From positions 124,001-188,000 of the forward strand of contig PKRE01000002.1 of assembly GCA_017577615.1 (NCBI GenBank): 64,000 nt of DNA, given 5' to 3'. Under the pieces are notes generated by a model. The model was not told the origin of the DNA and searched no databases. It saw nothing but the letters and a program-made list of their open reading frames with translations. Positions 56,718-64,000 of the stretch are shown in pieces (position 1 is the first letter of the stretch; every line of letters starts with the position of its first letter). Both the position numbers and the translations under genes were made by a program. Source of the stretch: Gammaproteobacteria bacterium (GTDB lineage: Bacteria > Pseudomonadota > Gammaproteobacteria > Steroidobacterales > Steroidobacteraceae).

Positions 56718-57038
56718 GCGAGGATCGGAGTAATACAAAGCACTCGGGTCGATGCCGTCGGCATCCCCGAAGCGAGCCGCGCAGGTTACCAGGGTGAGGG
56801 GCGCGCCTCCAGGGCGGGGTGAAGTGCAGGACACAGCAGCGCTCTTCAGCCCGATCCCTGGCTGCGTGAAACCTATGCGCTGGGCGCGCGATCGCGCCCG
56901 TTGGCTACACCCTAGAGTCTACGGCTTCAGTAATGGGGTCCAGGTCAGGGGAGACAATGGGAAGCTTGGGCAGGCAGGCAGCCTACGCACAGCTAGAGAA
57001 GTCGGCTGTCGTGACGATAGCCTAGAGACTACACCTCT
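56718..57038. other. Gene-free stretch between mfd and a small secreted-protein gene
   Basis: 321 bases without a convincing gene. It holds a GC hairpin (GGGCGC 56882-56887, GCGCCC 56894-56899) and four copies of the normally rare tetranucleotide CTAG between 56912 and 57042. The mfd promoter should lie at its left end, on the minus strand, but no clear hexamers were seen. Confidence 0.5.
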
Positions 57039-57311
57039 CTAGCCTTCGATGACGGTGTGGATGACGAGGTTGTGCTCGAAGTAGACGACGAAGCCCGGGT
57101 ACTCCCAGCGCGTGATCGGCGGTTGACCCACGGGCGGTAGCCGACGAGTTGGGACACCGTAGGTCGCCTCGACTTTCTCCATCGACATCCCACGCGTAGG
57201 GCGATCGCGCACTGCCTCCGGTGCTGGCACCATCTTGAGCTCGTCGGCCACTGCGGGGCCGGACAGCGCGATCGCAGCCAATGCCGAGAAGATCCAGCGG
57301 GAGCAGGTCAT
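57039..57311 (-). CDS. Small secreted protein of unknown function
   Basis: 90 residues from the ATG complementary to 57309-57311, preceded by GGAGG (complement of 57318-57322) at six bases. A signal peptide (RWIFSALAAIALSGPAVADE, cleavage near VADE about 22) is followed by RGMSMEKVEATYGVPTRRLP and PITRWEYPGFVVYFEHNLVI. The central repeat-like motif resembles the small BamE/OmlA-like fold (SMxxVxxxxG.P), but this is tentative. A possible promoter lies upstream. Function unknown. Confidence 0.85.
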   Translation of the reverse strand: MTCSRWIFSALAAIALSGPAVADELKMVPAPEAVRDRPTRGMSMEKVEATYGVPTRRLPPVGQPPITRWEYPGFVVYFEHNLVIHTVIEG

Positions 57312-57338
57312 GGGCAACCTCCGTTCAACTGGCCGGAC

Positions 57339-57366
57339 TCTATAGTAGGCATGACATAAGGACCAA
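57339..57366 (-). promoter_or_regulatory. Possible promoter of the small secreted-protein gene
   Basis: Read on the minus strand: TTGGTC (57366-57361), 16-base spacer, TATAGA (57344-57339), about 28 bases before the ATG. Fair match to sigma-70 hexamers (3/6 and 4/6). Confidence 0.4.
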
Positions 57367-57564
57367 GCATCGTGCCTCAATATGTTGTCGCAGTTCACAT
57401 TTTGGTAGCCTTAAGAAGCATTCGGAACGTATACGACGGGCGACGGGACAGTGAAAAGCAATCTACCTCGGCGTACGTTCGCGCCGGCTGGAGCGCCTGG
57501 ACACTCAAGTTGCCTTACTTACTCATTGGGCCGTCGTCCATCCACCGTTCATTAGTCTACTCTC

Positions 57565-58827
57565 GTGTTTTATCCGCTGCCGATCTACATCGGCCTTCGC
57601 TACGTGCGCAGCCGCAGCCGCGGCTTCTTCGTGTCGTTCATCAGTTGGATCTCCATGGCCGGGATCTGCGTCGGCGTCGCTGCGCTCATCGTCGTGATCT
57701 CGGTGATGAACGGGCTCGAGGGCGAGCTGCGTAGCCGGCTGTTGAGCGCTGCTTCTCACGCGACGGTCTCGGCCGAACCCGAGCTGATGACCTCGTGGCA
57801 AGAGCTCGCTGTTGCTTTACGGGCGCGTTCGAAGGTAGTGGGGGTTGCTCCGTATCTCGAGCTGCAAGGAATGATCGGGCGGGGCGACGAGCTGCGAGCT
57901 GCGACCGTCCGGGGGATCGATCCCAAGCTCGAGCCGCAGGTGTCCGACATCTCGCAGCGCATGCTGCGCGGAACATTGGCGGATTTGCAGCCCGGCACGC
58001 AATACATCGTGTTGGGAGTCGGTCTCGCCTATGCTCTGGATGCACGGATCGGAGACGAGATCACCGTGCTGGTGCCAACAGCGGACACCTCGCAGCAGGC
58101 CATTGCCGGTATCGGTGTAAGGCCGCGCATCCAAAGCTTCATTGTCAGCGGTATCTTCGAAGTGGGGGCCCAAGAGCACGACAACGTGCTGGCGTTGGTG
58201 CACTTGCGCGATGCGGCTGACTTGGCGGGCGTGGCCGAGGTGCCTGGGGGGCTGCGCATCAAGTTCGACGACATTTTCTCTGCGCCGGCGCAGGCGCGTG
58301 AGCTTCGTCGTGAGCTGGGTCCGGGATATCGAGTGAGCGACTGGTCGATCGAGCACGCAAGCTACTTCCGCGCCATTCGCATCGAAAAGACGATGATGAC
58401 CCTTATCCTCATGCTCATCGTCGCGGTGGCGGCTTTCAACATCGTGGCGGCGCTCGTGATGGTCGTGAACGAGAAGCGAACGGATATCGCAATCCTAAGG
58501 ACGATTGGCATGACGCCGCCCGCGATCGTAGGTGTATTCGTCGCTCAAGGCCTCGTGATCGGCTGGCTCGGAGCGCTGCTTGGACTGGCGCTCGGTCTGA
58601 CGTTGGCGCTGAACGTCGGGGTGATCGTTCCCTTCCTCGAGGACCTGTTCGGCATGCACGTGTTCGATCCGACTGTGTTCGTGATCTCAGAGGTGCCCTC
58701 CGACGTGCAATGGCCGCAGGTGGCGGGCATCACCATCACCGCCCTGGCGCTGACCGTGCTGGCAACGATTTATCCGGCGTTGCGGGGTGCGGCGACCGAG
58801 CCTGCGGAGGCGTTGCGCTATGAATGA
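57565..58827 (+). CDS. lolC: Lipoprotein-releasing ABC transporter permease (LolC/E family), first copy
   Basis: Part of LolCDE, which extracts outer-membrane lipoproteins from the inner membrane. 420 residues from GTG 57565. Four membrane segments: one near 22-48 (SWISMAGICVGVAALIVVIS) and three in the C-terminal FtsX/MacB domain (about 270-410), with a periplasmic domain between. FNIVAALVMVVNEKRTDIAI followed by LRTIGMTP and the terminus ATEPAEALRYE are typical. Assignment as LolC rather than LolE is from position only. Confidence 0.9.
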   Translation: MFYPLPIYIGLRYVRSRSRGFFVSFISWISMAGICVGVAALIVVISVMNGLEGELRSRLLSAASHATVSAEPELMTSWQELAVALRARSKVVGVAPYLELQGMIGRGDELRAATVRGIDPKLEPQVSDISQRMLRGTLADLQPGTQYIVLGVGLAYALDARIGDEITVLVPTADTSQQAIAGIGVRPRIQSFIVSGIFEVGAQEHDNVLALVHLRDAADLAGVAEVPGGLRIKFDDIFSAPAQARELRRELGPGYRVSDWSIEHASYFRAIRIEKTMMTLILMLIVAVAAFNIVAALVMVVNEKRTDIAILRTIGMTPPAIVGVFVAQGLVIGWLGALLGLALGLTLALNVGVIVPFLEDLFGMHVFDPTVFVISEVPSDVQWPQVAGITITALALTVLATIYPALRGAATEPAEALRYE

Positions 58828-58883
58828 GGGACTACGGGTTCCAGGGCACGGCCGATGGGTGACCGGCCACGAGCGAGGTAAGC

Positions 58884-60134
58884 ATGACCTCGCGTTATGA
58901 GCTCTTCATCGGCCGCCGTTACCTGCGTTCGAGCCGTGGCAATCGCTTCATCTCGTTCATCTCGACGATCTCGATGGTCGGTGTGGCGATCGGCGTCGCG
59001 GTCCTGATCGTCGTGCTATCGGTGATGAACGGCTTTGAGAGCGAGTTGCGCAATCGGATTCTGAGTCTCACCTCGCACGCGACGATCAGCGCGTTCGGCG
59101 CCGGGCTCGCCGACTGGCGCGATACTGCCGCGCACCTCGCAAGCAGCGAGGAGGTGGCTGCGAGCGCGCCTTATATCGACGACCAAGGGTTGCTGATCGC
59201 CGGCACAAACAGTAGCGGTGCGATGGTGATCGGCGTGCTGCCCGAGGAAGAACGCAAAGTTTCTTCCATCACGGAGAAGATGACGGCGGGCTCCTTCGAT
59301 GCGCTCGCGTCCGGCAGCTGGGGTATCGTGCTGGGCGCCGAGCTCGCAAAGGCACTCGGCGTGGGAGTGGGCGAGCGTGTCGTGCTCGTCACCTCCTTGC
59401 GTACGACGACGCCCGCCGGCGTCATGCCTCGCTGGCGTGCATTCGACGTAGTGGGTGTGTTCTCGGCGGGGATGTACGAATACGATCGCAACTTGGCCTA
59501 CATTCACATCGACGACGCAGCGCGGCTCTATCGGATGGGGGAAAGAGTCACTGGATTGCGACTCAAGCTGCACGATATGTTCCAAGCACCGCGTGTCGTG
59601 CGCTCGTTGGCGCTGTCACTGGGAGGAGAGGGCTATTACATCGACGACTGGACGCGTCGTCACGAAAACTTTTTTCGCTCCATCCAGCTCACCAAGACCG
59701 TCATGTTCGTGATCCTGCTGCTCGTCGTGGCCGTCGCCGCTTTCAACATCGTCTCGACGCTCGTCATGGTGGTGAAGGAAAAACAGGCGGACATCGCAAT
59801 CTTGCGCACGCTTGGGGCATCGCCGCGCGGCATCCTCGCCATCTTCGTGACTCAAGGTACCGCGATAGGAGTGATCGGCACGTTGTCTGGGATCGCGCTC
59901 GGAGTGCTGATCTCCTTCAACCTCGAAGCGCTCATCCACGGTCTCGAGCGACTTCTCGGCACGCAATTCATGGACGCGCAGGTGTACTACATGAGTGACT
60001 TGCCCGCGCTCGTGCAATGGCGCGATGTATTGAAGATCAGCCTGACGGCTCTGGGGTTATGCGGCTTGTCTACGCTCTATCCCGCATGGCGCGCAGCGCG
60101 CACCCAACCTGCGCGCGCACTGCGGCACGAATGA
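58884..60134 (+). CDS. lolE: Lipoprotein-releasing ABC transporter permease (LolC/E family), second copy
   Basis: 416 residues, same topology as the preceding gene: membrane helix about 25-45 (ISMVGVAIGVAVLIVVLSVM), periplasmic domain, and three C-terminal helices. FNIVSTLVMVVKEKQADIAI then LRTLGASP and GTQFMDAQVYYMSDLPALVQ resemble E. coli LolE, hence the symbol, but the two copies cannot be told apart securely. Start ATG 58884 is 57 bases after the first. Both permeases precede lolD, unlike the C-D-E order of E. coli. Confidence 0.9.
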   Translation: MTSRYELFIGRRYLRSSRGNRFISFISTISMVGVAIGVAVLIVVLSVMNGFESELRNRILSLTSHATISAFGAGLADWRDTAAHLASSEEVAASAPYIDDQGLLIAGTNSSGAMVIGVLPEEERKVSSITEKMTAGSFDALASGSWGIVLGAELAKALGVGVGERVVLVTSLRTTTPAGVMPRWRAFDVVGVFSAGMYEYDRNLAYIHIDDAARLYRMGERVTGLRLKLHDMFQAPRVVRSLALSLGGEGYYIDDWTRRHENFFRSIQLTKTVMFVILLLVVAVAAFNIVSTLVMVVKEKQADIAILRTLGASPRGILAIFVTQGTAIGVIGTLSGIALGVLISFNLEALIHGLERLLGTQFMDAQVYYMSDLPALVQWRDVLKISLTALGLCGLSTLYPAWRAARTQPARALRHE

Positions 60135-60201
60135 GCGTGTCGGCCTCTGCTGCTCGTTTCGCCGTCGGGTGTCTGTTTCGCCGTAGTTCGTAAGGAGCGA
60201 T

Positions 60202-60900
60202 ATGTCGTCCGCCAGCTCACCAGTGTTGTCCTGTAGCTCGCTCGTCAAGCACTTCATGCAGGGCGACACCCGCGTCGAGGTGTTGAGAGGCGTGGATCTC
60301 GCAGTGGCGCCGGGCGAGCGGATTGCAATCGTAGGCGCGTCGGGTTCGGGTAAGACGACGCTGCTGCAGCTTCTGGGCGGGCTGGATCTGCCGACTTCCG
60401 GTCGTGTCGAGATCCTGGGGGAGCCGATCAATGAGCTGTCAGATGCGGCGCGCGGAGAGCTGCGCAATCGCGCGATCGGCTTCGTCTACCAATTTCATCA
60501 TCTGTTGCCCGAGTTCACCGCGCTCGAGAACGTCGCAATGCCCTTGCTCATTCGACGCATGCCCGTCGATGCGGCGCGCGCCCGCGCCCGCGAGCTTCTC
60601 GAGCGTGTCGGTCTTGGGGAACGGCTCGAGCATCGGCCAGGGCAGCTGTCGGGCGGCGAGCGTCAACGTGCGGCCGTCGCACGAGCGCTGGTGACGAAGC
60701 CGTCCATCGTGCTTGCCGATGAGCCGACTGGTAACCTCGACGGCGCCAACGCGAGGCAGGTCTTCGATCTCATGCTGGAGCTCAACCGCGAGATGAACAC
60801 GGCGCTCGTGATCGTGACGCACGCGCCGGAGCTCGCGGCGCGAATGCAGCGGCAACTCACGCTGCGCGAAGGCAAACTCTGGGCGGACGGATCGTCATAG
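60202..60900 (+). CDS. lolD: LolD, lipoprotein-releasing ABC transporter ATPase
   Basis: ATPase driving lipoprotein release. 232 residues. Walker A GASGSGKTT (about 45-53), Q-loop VYQFHHLLPEFTALENV (a LolD-type motif), signature LSGGERQRAAVARAL and Walker B IVLADEPTGNLD, then the switch His in VTHAPEL. The LLPEFTALENV segment is characteristic of LolD and related MacB-type ATPases. It lies 67 bases after the second permease. Confidence 0.96.
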   Translation: MSSASSPVLSCSSLVKHFMQGDTRVEVLRGVDLAVAPGERIAIVGASGSGKTTLLQLLGGLDLPTSGRVEILGEPINELSDAARGELRNRAIGFVYQFHHLLPEFTALENVAMPLLIRRMPVDAARARARELLERVGLGERLEHRPGQLSGGERQRAAVARALVTKPSIVLADEPTGNLDGANARQVFDLMLELNREMNTALVIVTHAPELAARMQRQLTLREGKLWADGSS

Positions 60901-60947
60901 CCCATCGACGACGGTGTTCGCTCCTCCTCGCTCGAGTCCCTGTCTCT

Positions 60948-61490
60948 TCATTTCGACGCGTTCGGGCGATTTTTCTCGACTCCTCCATTCTTGCGCCTGT
61001 GGTACTTGATCAGCAGTGTGATGTGCCACAGACCGGCGAGCAGCACGTAGCCGATCAGCGCCGACAGCGCGCCCATGATGAGGCAGCCAAGCAAGAAGGG
61101 TTTCCAGATCGGTAGCAAGCCGGTGGTCAACCATTGCCAGCTCATCTCGAAGGCGATGGGACGTTCGGGCACGCCCAGAATCTGTGTGCCGATCCAATAA
61201 GCGGTGAGAAAGAGGGGCACCATCGTGAACGGATTCGTGAGCAATGTTCCCGCGAGCACCGCTGGAATGTTCAAGCGCAGCAAGAGCGCCAAGAGAACCG
61301 AAAGCAGCGTCTGGATCGGCAGCGGCACGAACGAAATGAACAAGCCGAGCGCGAAGGCCCGCGTGACGTTGTGCCGATTGAGCGTCCAATACACGGGATG
61401 ATCGAGCAGGACGCGAAAGGGCTGCATGAACCAACGCGCCTTCCATCGGTGGCGCTGGCGGCTGAGGGGCTTGAAAACTCGTCGCGGCAT
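60948..61490 (-). CDS. DUF2062 membrane protein
   Basis: 180 residues with three or four hydrophobic segments. The motif NVTRAFALGLFISFVPLPIQ, LAGTLLTNPFTMVPLFLTAY and WKPFLLGCLIMGALSALIGY is that of DUF2062, a small inner-membrane family of unknown function. Convergent with lolD and divergent from comEC, with 71 bases between. Confidence 0.92.
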   Translation of the reverse strand: MPRRVFKPLSRQRHRWKARWFMQPFRVLLDHPVYWTLNRHNVTRAFALGLFISFVPLPIQTLLSVLLALLLRLNIPAVLAGTLLTNPFTMVPLFLTAYWIGTQILGVPERPIAFEMSWQWLTTGLLPIWKPFLLGCLIMGALSALIGYVLLAGLWHITLLIKYHRRKNGGVEKNRPNASK

Positions 61491-61561
61491 ATGTCGAACG
61501 CATAAGTATCGCAGGTCGCCGCACCGAATAGGGAGAGCAGCGACAGGCGCAAGGAGGCGCG

Positions 61562-63847
61562 ATGACAGTGGTGCGGTTCGCTCTGTTGTTTCTCGCCGGG
61601 CACGGCTGTATTCACGTCCTCCCTCATCTACCGAATACCGCCTTTCTCGTCGTCTTGCCGATTGCGCTCGTGCCGGCGGTGGTCATGCGAGCGTGGTGGC
61701 TCGTCGCGTTCGTGCTCGGCATCGCGTGGTCATGGGGTCATGCTGCCGCGCGGCTTGCAGCTGATTTGCCGGAGGCACTAGAGGGGTCGGATCTGGTGGT
61801 GCACGGTATTGTGTCGTCCTTGCCCGATACAAGGGGGCGCAACGTGCGCTTCGTGCTGGACGTCACGCATGCCGGCGAGCCGGTCTCCTCGCGCCTGCTG
61901 CTGACGTGGTACGACGCCCCATTGGTGCCGCAGACGGGCGAGCGCTGGCAATTGGTCGTGCGCCTCAAGCGTCGTAACGGCTTTGCTAACCCAGGTGGCT
62001 TCGACTACGAGGGCCATCTCTTTCGCGCGGGGATCGGCGCTACTGGCTACGTACGGGCAGACGAGCGCAACCGCCGCCTTACGCCTGCAGGTTGGCGATG
62101 TCTCGTGACACAGGCGCGGGCGTGGCTTGCAACCCGGATCGAAGCCGCCATGGGTACGCACAGTCCGATGCTGGGGGTCGTACAGGGTCTTGCGATCGGC
62201 GATACGCGGCGCATGACGCCGGAGCAATGGCGTGTGTTCGCCGCGACCGGAACGACGCATCTCATGGCGATCTCCGGCCTTCACATCACGATGCTGGCTG
62301 CGATGGCGGCTTGGGTCGGCGGCTTGATCGTGCGTTGTCCTGCGGCGCAAGCGCGCGGCTGGTGTGCGTTTCATGGGCAGGCCATCGCAGGTTTCGGTGC
62401 GGCCGTCGCTTATTCGCTCTTGGCCGGCTTCTCCATTCCCACGCAACGCACGACGGCCATGTTGTGTGTCTACTTCGTGGCTCGATGGTGTCGGCGCCAT
62501 CTCGCGGTGGGCCACGCGCTCGGGCTCGCGCTGATTGCTGTGTTGCTTCTGGATCCTTTCGCGCCGCTTGCTGTCGGCGCTTGGCTTTCGTTCGCAGCGG
62601 TCGCCATCCTCATGCTCATCTCGTGGGGACGTTTGCAGCGTGCAAGCGCACTCGGTGACTTCGTGCGGAGCCAGGCCGCGATGACGCTGGGATTGCTGCC
62701 AATACTCTTGCTCGCCTTCGGCGCCGTTTCCTTGGTGGCATCGATCGCCAATGCAGTGGCGATCCCTGCCTTTAGCTTCGTCGTCGTTCCGCTGGTTCTC
62801 ATCGGCACGCTCTTGGCCAGCTTCAGCCCAGCGTTGGCATCTCTGCCGCTGGCTTTGGCGTCCCGAGGGCTCGAGCTACTATGGTTGCTGCTCGAGTGGC
62901 TGGCCGCACAACCGCTTGCGCTCTGGCATTTCCCCGAGATCCCGCCCTGGTCGCTGCTCGTCGTGGCGCTTGGATCCTTAGCGCTCGTGATCCCCGCGAT
63001 TTGGCCGCTGCGAGTGCTCGGTGTGGCCGCTTGTGGCCATGTATTCCTTATCGCGCCGAACACGCCTGGGCGCGGTGATTTCGACGTGGCCTCCATCGAC
63101 GTGGGTCAGGGGCTTGCGACCGTCGTGAGAACCGAACGTCACGTCCTTGTCTACGATACCGGTCCGTCGTTCCAGAGCGGTCATGATGCAGCGGCGCTCG
63201 CCTTGTTGCCCTACCTGCGGGCACGCGGGATCCGCAAGATCGATGCTGTTGTCGTCAGCCACGGAGATCTCGATCATCGTGGTGGCTTGGAGACCCTGCT
63301 GAAGGAGATGAGGGTCCAGCGCGTCGTCCTCGGGCCGTCAGTGGAGCAGGGGCCGCAGGGCGCTGAGCGGTGCGTGCAAGGTGCTCGCTGGAGTTGGGAC
63401 GATGTCGAGTTCGAGTTTCTGCATCCCAGCGCGTCCTATCACGGCAACAAGAACGATACGAGCTGCGTATTGCGCATTGTGGGTCGAGGCGGCACGGCGC
63501 TGTTGACTGGTGACATCGAAGCCGGTGCGGAGGCGGCCTTGGTCCACGCGGGCATCGGACCGGTCGACCTGGCGCTGATCCCTCACCACGGCAGCAGAAC
63601 ATCGTCGTCACCCGCGTTCGTGGCGGCATTGGCGCCGAAAATCGCAGTCGTTTCGACGGGCTATCGCAACAGATGGGGGTTCCCGCAAGCGGACGTGATC
63701 GCTCGATGGCGCGAGCACGGCGCTCAGGTCTATGACACCGCTGAGAGCGGCGCGATCGAAGCGATGGTGCGGGCCGCCGCGCCAATCCAAGTGCGTGAGC
63801 ATCGCCTGGCAAGTCAGCGGTATTGGTCACGTACCGCTGCGCGCTGA
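61562..63847 (+). CDS. comEC: ComEC/Rec2, DNA uptake channel
   Basis: Inner-membrane channel for single-stranded DNA during transformation. 761 residues; ATG 61562 has AGGAGG (61552-61557) four bases upstream. An N-terminal DUF4131 region (about 1-170) is followed by the competence domain (TGTTHLMAISGLHITMLAAM, then many helices) and a C-terminal metallo-beta-lactamase domain (about 500-750: ASIDVGQGLATVVRT, VVSHGDLDHRGGLETLL, LIPHHGSRTSSSPAF). Full length. Whether the organism is competent cannot be judged from this gene alone. Confidence 0.96.
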   Translation: MTVVRFALLFLAGHGCIHVLPHLPNTAFLVVLPIALVPAVVMRAWWLVAFVLGIAWSWGHAAARLAADLPEALEGSDLVVHGIVSSLPDTRGRNVRFVLDVTHAGEPVSSRLLLTWYDAPLVPQTGERWQLVVRLKRRNGFANPGGFDYEGHLFRAGIGATGYVRADERNRRLTPAGWRCLVTQARAWLATRIEAAMGTHSPMLGVVQGLAIGDTRRMTPEQWRVFAATGTTHLMAISGLHITMLAAMAAWVGGLIVRCPAAQARGWCAFHGQAIAGFGAAVAYSLLAGFSIPTQRTTAMLCVYFVARWCRRHLAVGHALGLALIAVLLLDPFAPLAVGAWLSFAAVAILMLISWGRLQRASALGDFVRSQAAMTLGLLPILLLAFGAVSLVASIANAVAIPAFSFVVVPLVLIGTLLASFSPALASLPLALASRGLELLWLLLEWLAAQPLALWHFPEIPPWSLLVVALGSLALVIPAIWPLRVLGVAACGHVFLIAPNTPGRGDFDVASIDVGQGLATVVRTERHVLVYDTGPSFQSGHDAAALALLPYLRARGIRKIDAVVVSHGDLDHRGGLETLLKEMRVQRVVLGPSVEQGPQGAERCVQGARWSWDDVEFEFLHPSASYHGNKNDTSCVLRIVGRGGTALLTGDIEAGAEAALVHAGIGPVDLALIPHHGSRTSSSPAFVAALAPKIAVVSTGYRNRWGFPQADVIARWREHGAQVYDTAESGAIEAMVRAAAPIQVREHRLASQRYWSRTAAR

Positions 63848-63953
63848 GCGATTGGCGGCCGGCTTCTGGGGCCTCGATGTGCGGTGCCGTTTTCGCTCTA
63901 GGGAAAGCTGATACTATTCGCAGCCATTCGCACTTAGGCGCTCACAGGAAACC

Positions 63954-64000
63954 ATGCTCGAGATCGTGAAAGCCGGCGGCATCATGATGGGGCCGATCAT
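63954..64000 (+). CDS. exbB: ExbB/TolQ/MotA-type proton channel subunit (start only)
   Basis: Only 15 complete codons are in the window: MLEIVKAGGIMMGPI, which resembles the N-terminus of ExbB/TolQ proteins (...IKAGGxxMxPI). AGGAA lies five bases before the ATG. In related bacteria comEC is followed by exbB, exbD and lpxK, which supports the call. The gene runs off the right edge. Confidence 0.7.
   Translation, partial: MLEIVKAGGIMMGPI

Overview
The window is a contiguous stretch of GC-rich gammaproteobacterial chromosome made almost wholly of core genes. Gene order (bamA-skp-lpxD-fabZ-lpxA-lpxB-rnhB-dnaE, accA-tilS-pyrG-kdsA-eno-ftsB-ispD-ispF-truD, surE-pcm-nlpD, sdhCDAB-sdhE, rpoE-rseA-rseB, lepA-lepB-rnc-era-recO-pdxJ-acpS, lolCED, comEC-exbB) is that of Gammaproteobacteria. 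An RpfE-like gene beside recJ-prfB-lysS points towards the Xanthomonadales/Nevskiales/Steroidobacter side of the class. The taxonomic placement is inference from synteny and codon use only.

Layout. 1-9911: outer-membrane biogenesis, lipid A synthesis and DNA polymerase III alpha. 9974-13797: an accessory insertion between dnaE and accA (YciH-type SUI1 protein with a cysteine cluster, a small hydrophilic protein on the minus strand, a two-TM protein, a membrane/soluble spermidine-synthase-like pair, and an orphan ParB-like protein). 14002-23103: accA, tilS, pyrG, kdsA, eno, ftsB, ispD, ispF, truD. 23179-26141: Smr-domain protein (minus), surE, pcm, nlpD. 26142-26723: no gene, at the place where rpoS often follows nlpD; it carries a palindrome and a good terminator. 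26724-32745: Mth938-like gene (minus), RpfE-like gene, recJ, prfB (with the programmed +1 frameshift), lysS. 32795-38205: ygfZ (minus), an SdhAF4-type assembly factor, sdhCDAB, sdhE and a YgfX-like gene. 38431-41070: sigma-E operon with a good sigma-E-type promoter but without rseC or a degP/mucD gene. 41308-48353: lepA to acpS. 48375-52509: PolB-like exonuclease, rlmD, nagZ, and a LOV-like/GGDEF protein in which both signature motifs are degenerate. 52527-57311: CsiV-like, mfd and a small secreted protein, all minus. 57565-64000: two Lol permeases, lolD, DUF2062 (minus), comEC and the first codons of an ExbB/TolQ-type gene.

How the genes work together. Much of the window serves the envelope: BAM assembly (bamA, skp), lipid A (lpxA/B/D, kdsA for Kdo), lipoprotein release (lolC/E/D), signal peptidase (lepB), peptidoglycan turnover (nlpD, nagZ), envelope stress (rpoE/rseA/rseB). 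The rest is replication and repair (dnaE, rnhB, recJ, recO, mfd), translation and RNA maturation (prfB, lysS, lepA, era, rnc, tilS, truD, rlmD), and central metabolism (eno, pyrG, accA, fabZ, succinate dehydrogenase with three maturation helpers). Many genes are translationally coupled by ATGA, GTGA or TTGA overlaps, and several use TTG starts.

No rRNA, tRNA, CRISPR, insertion sequence, prophage or biosynthetic cluster was seen. I did not find a clear new multi-gene system. The best leads are the doubly degenerate LOV-GGDEF protein, the gene-free region after nlpD, the dnaE-accA insertion, and the cysteine-bearing YciH.
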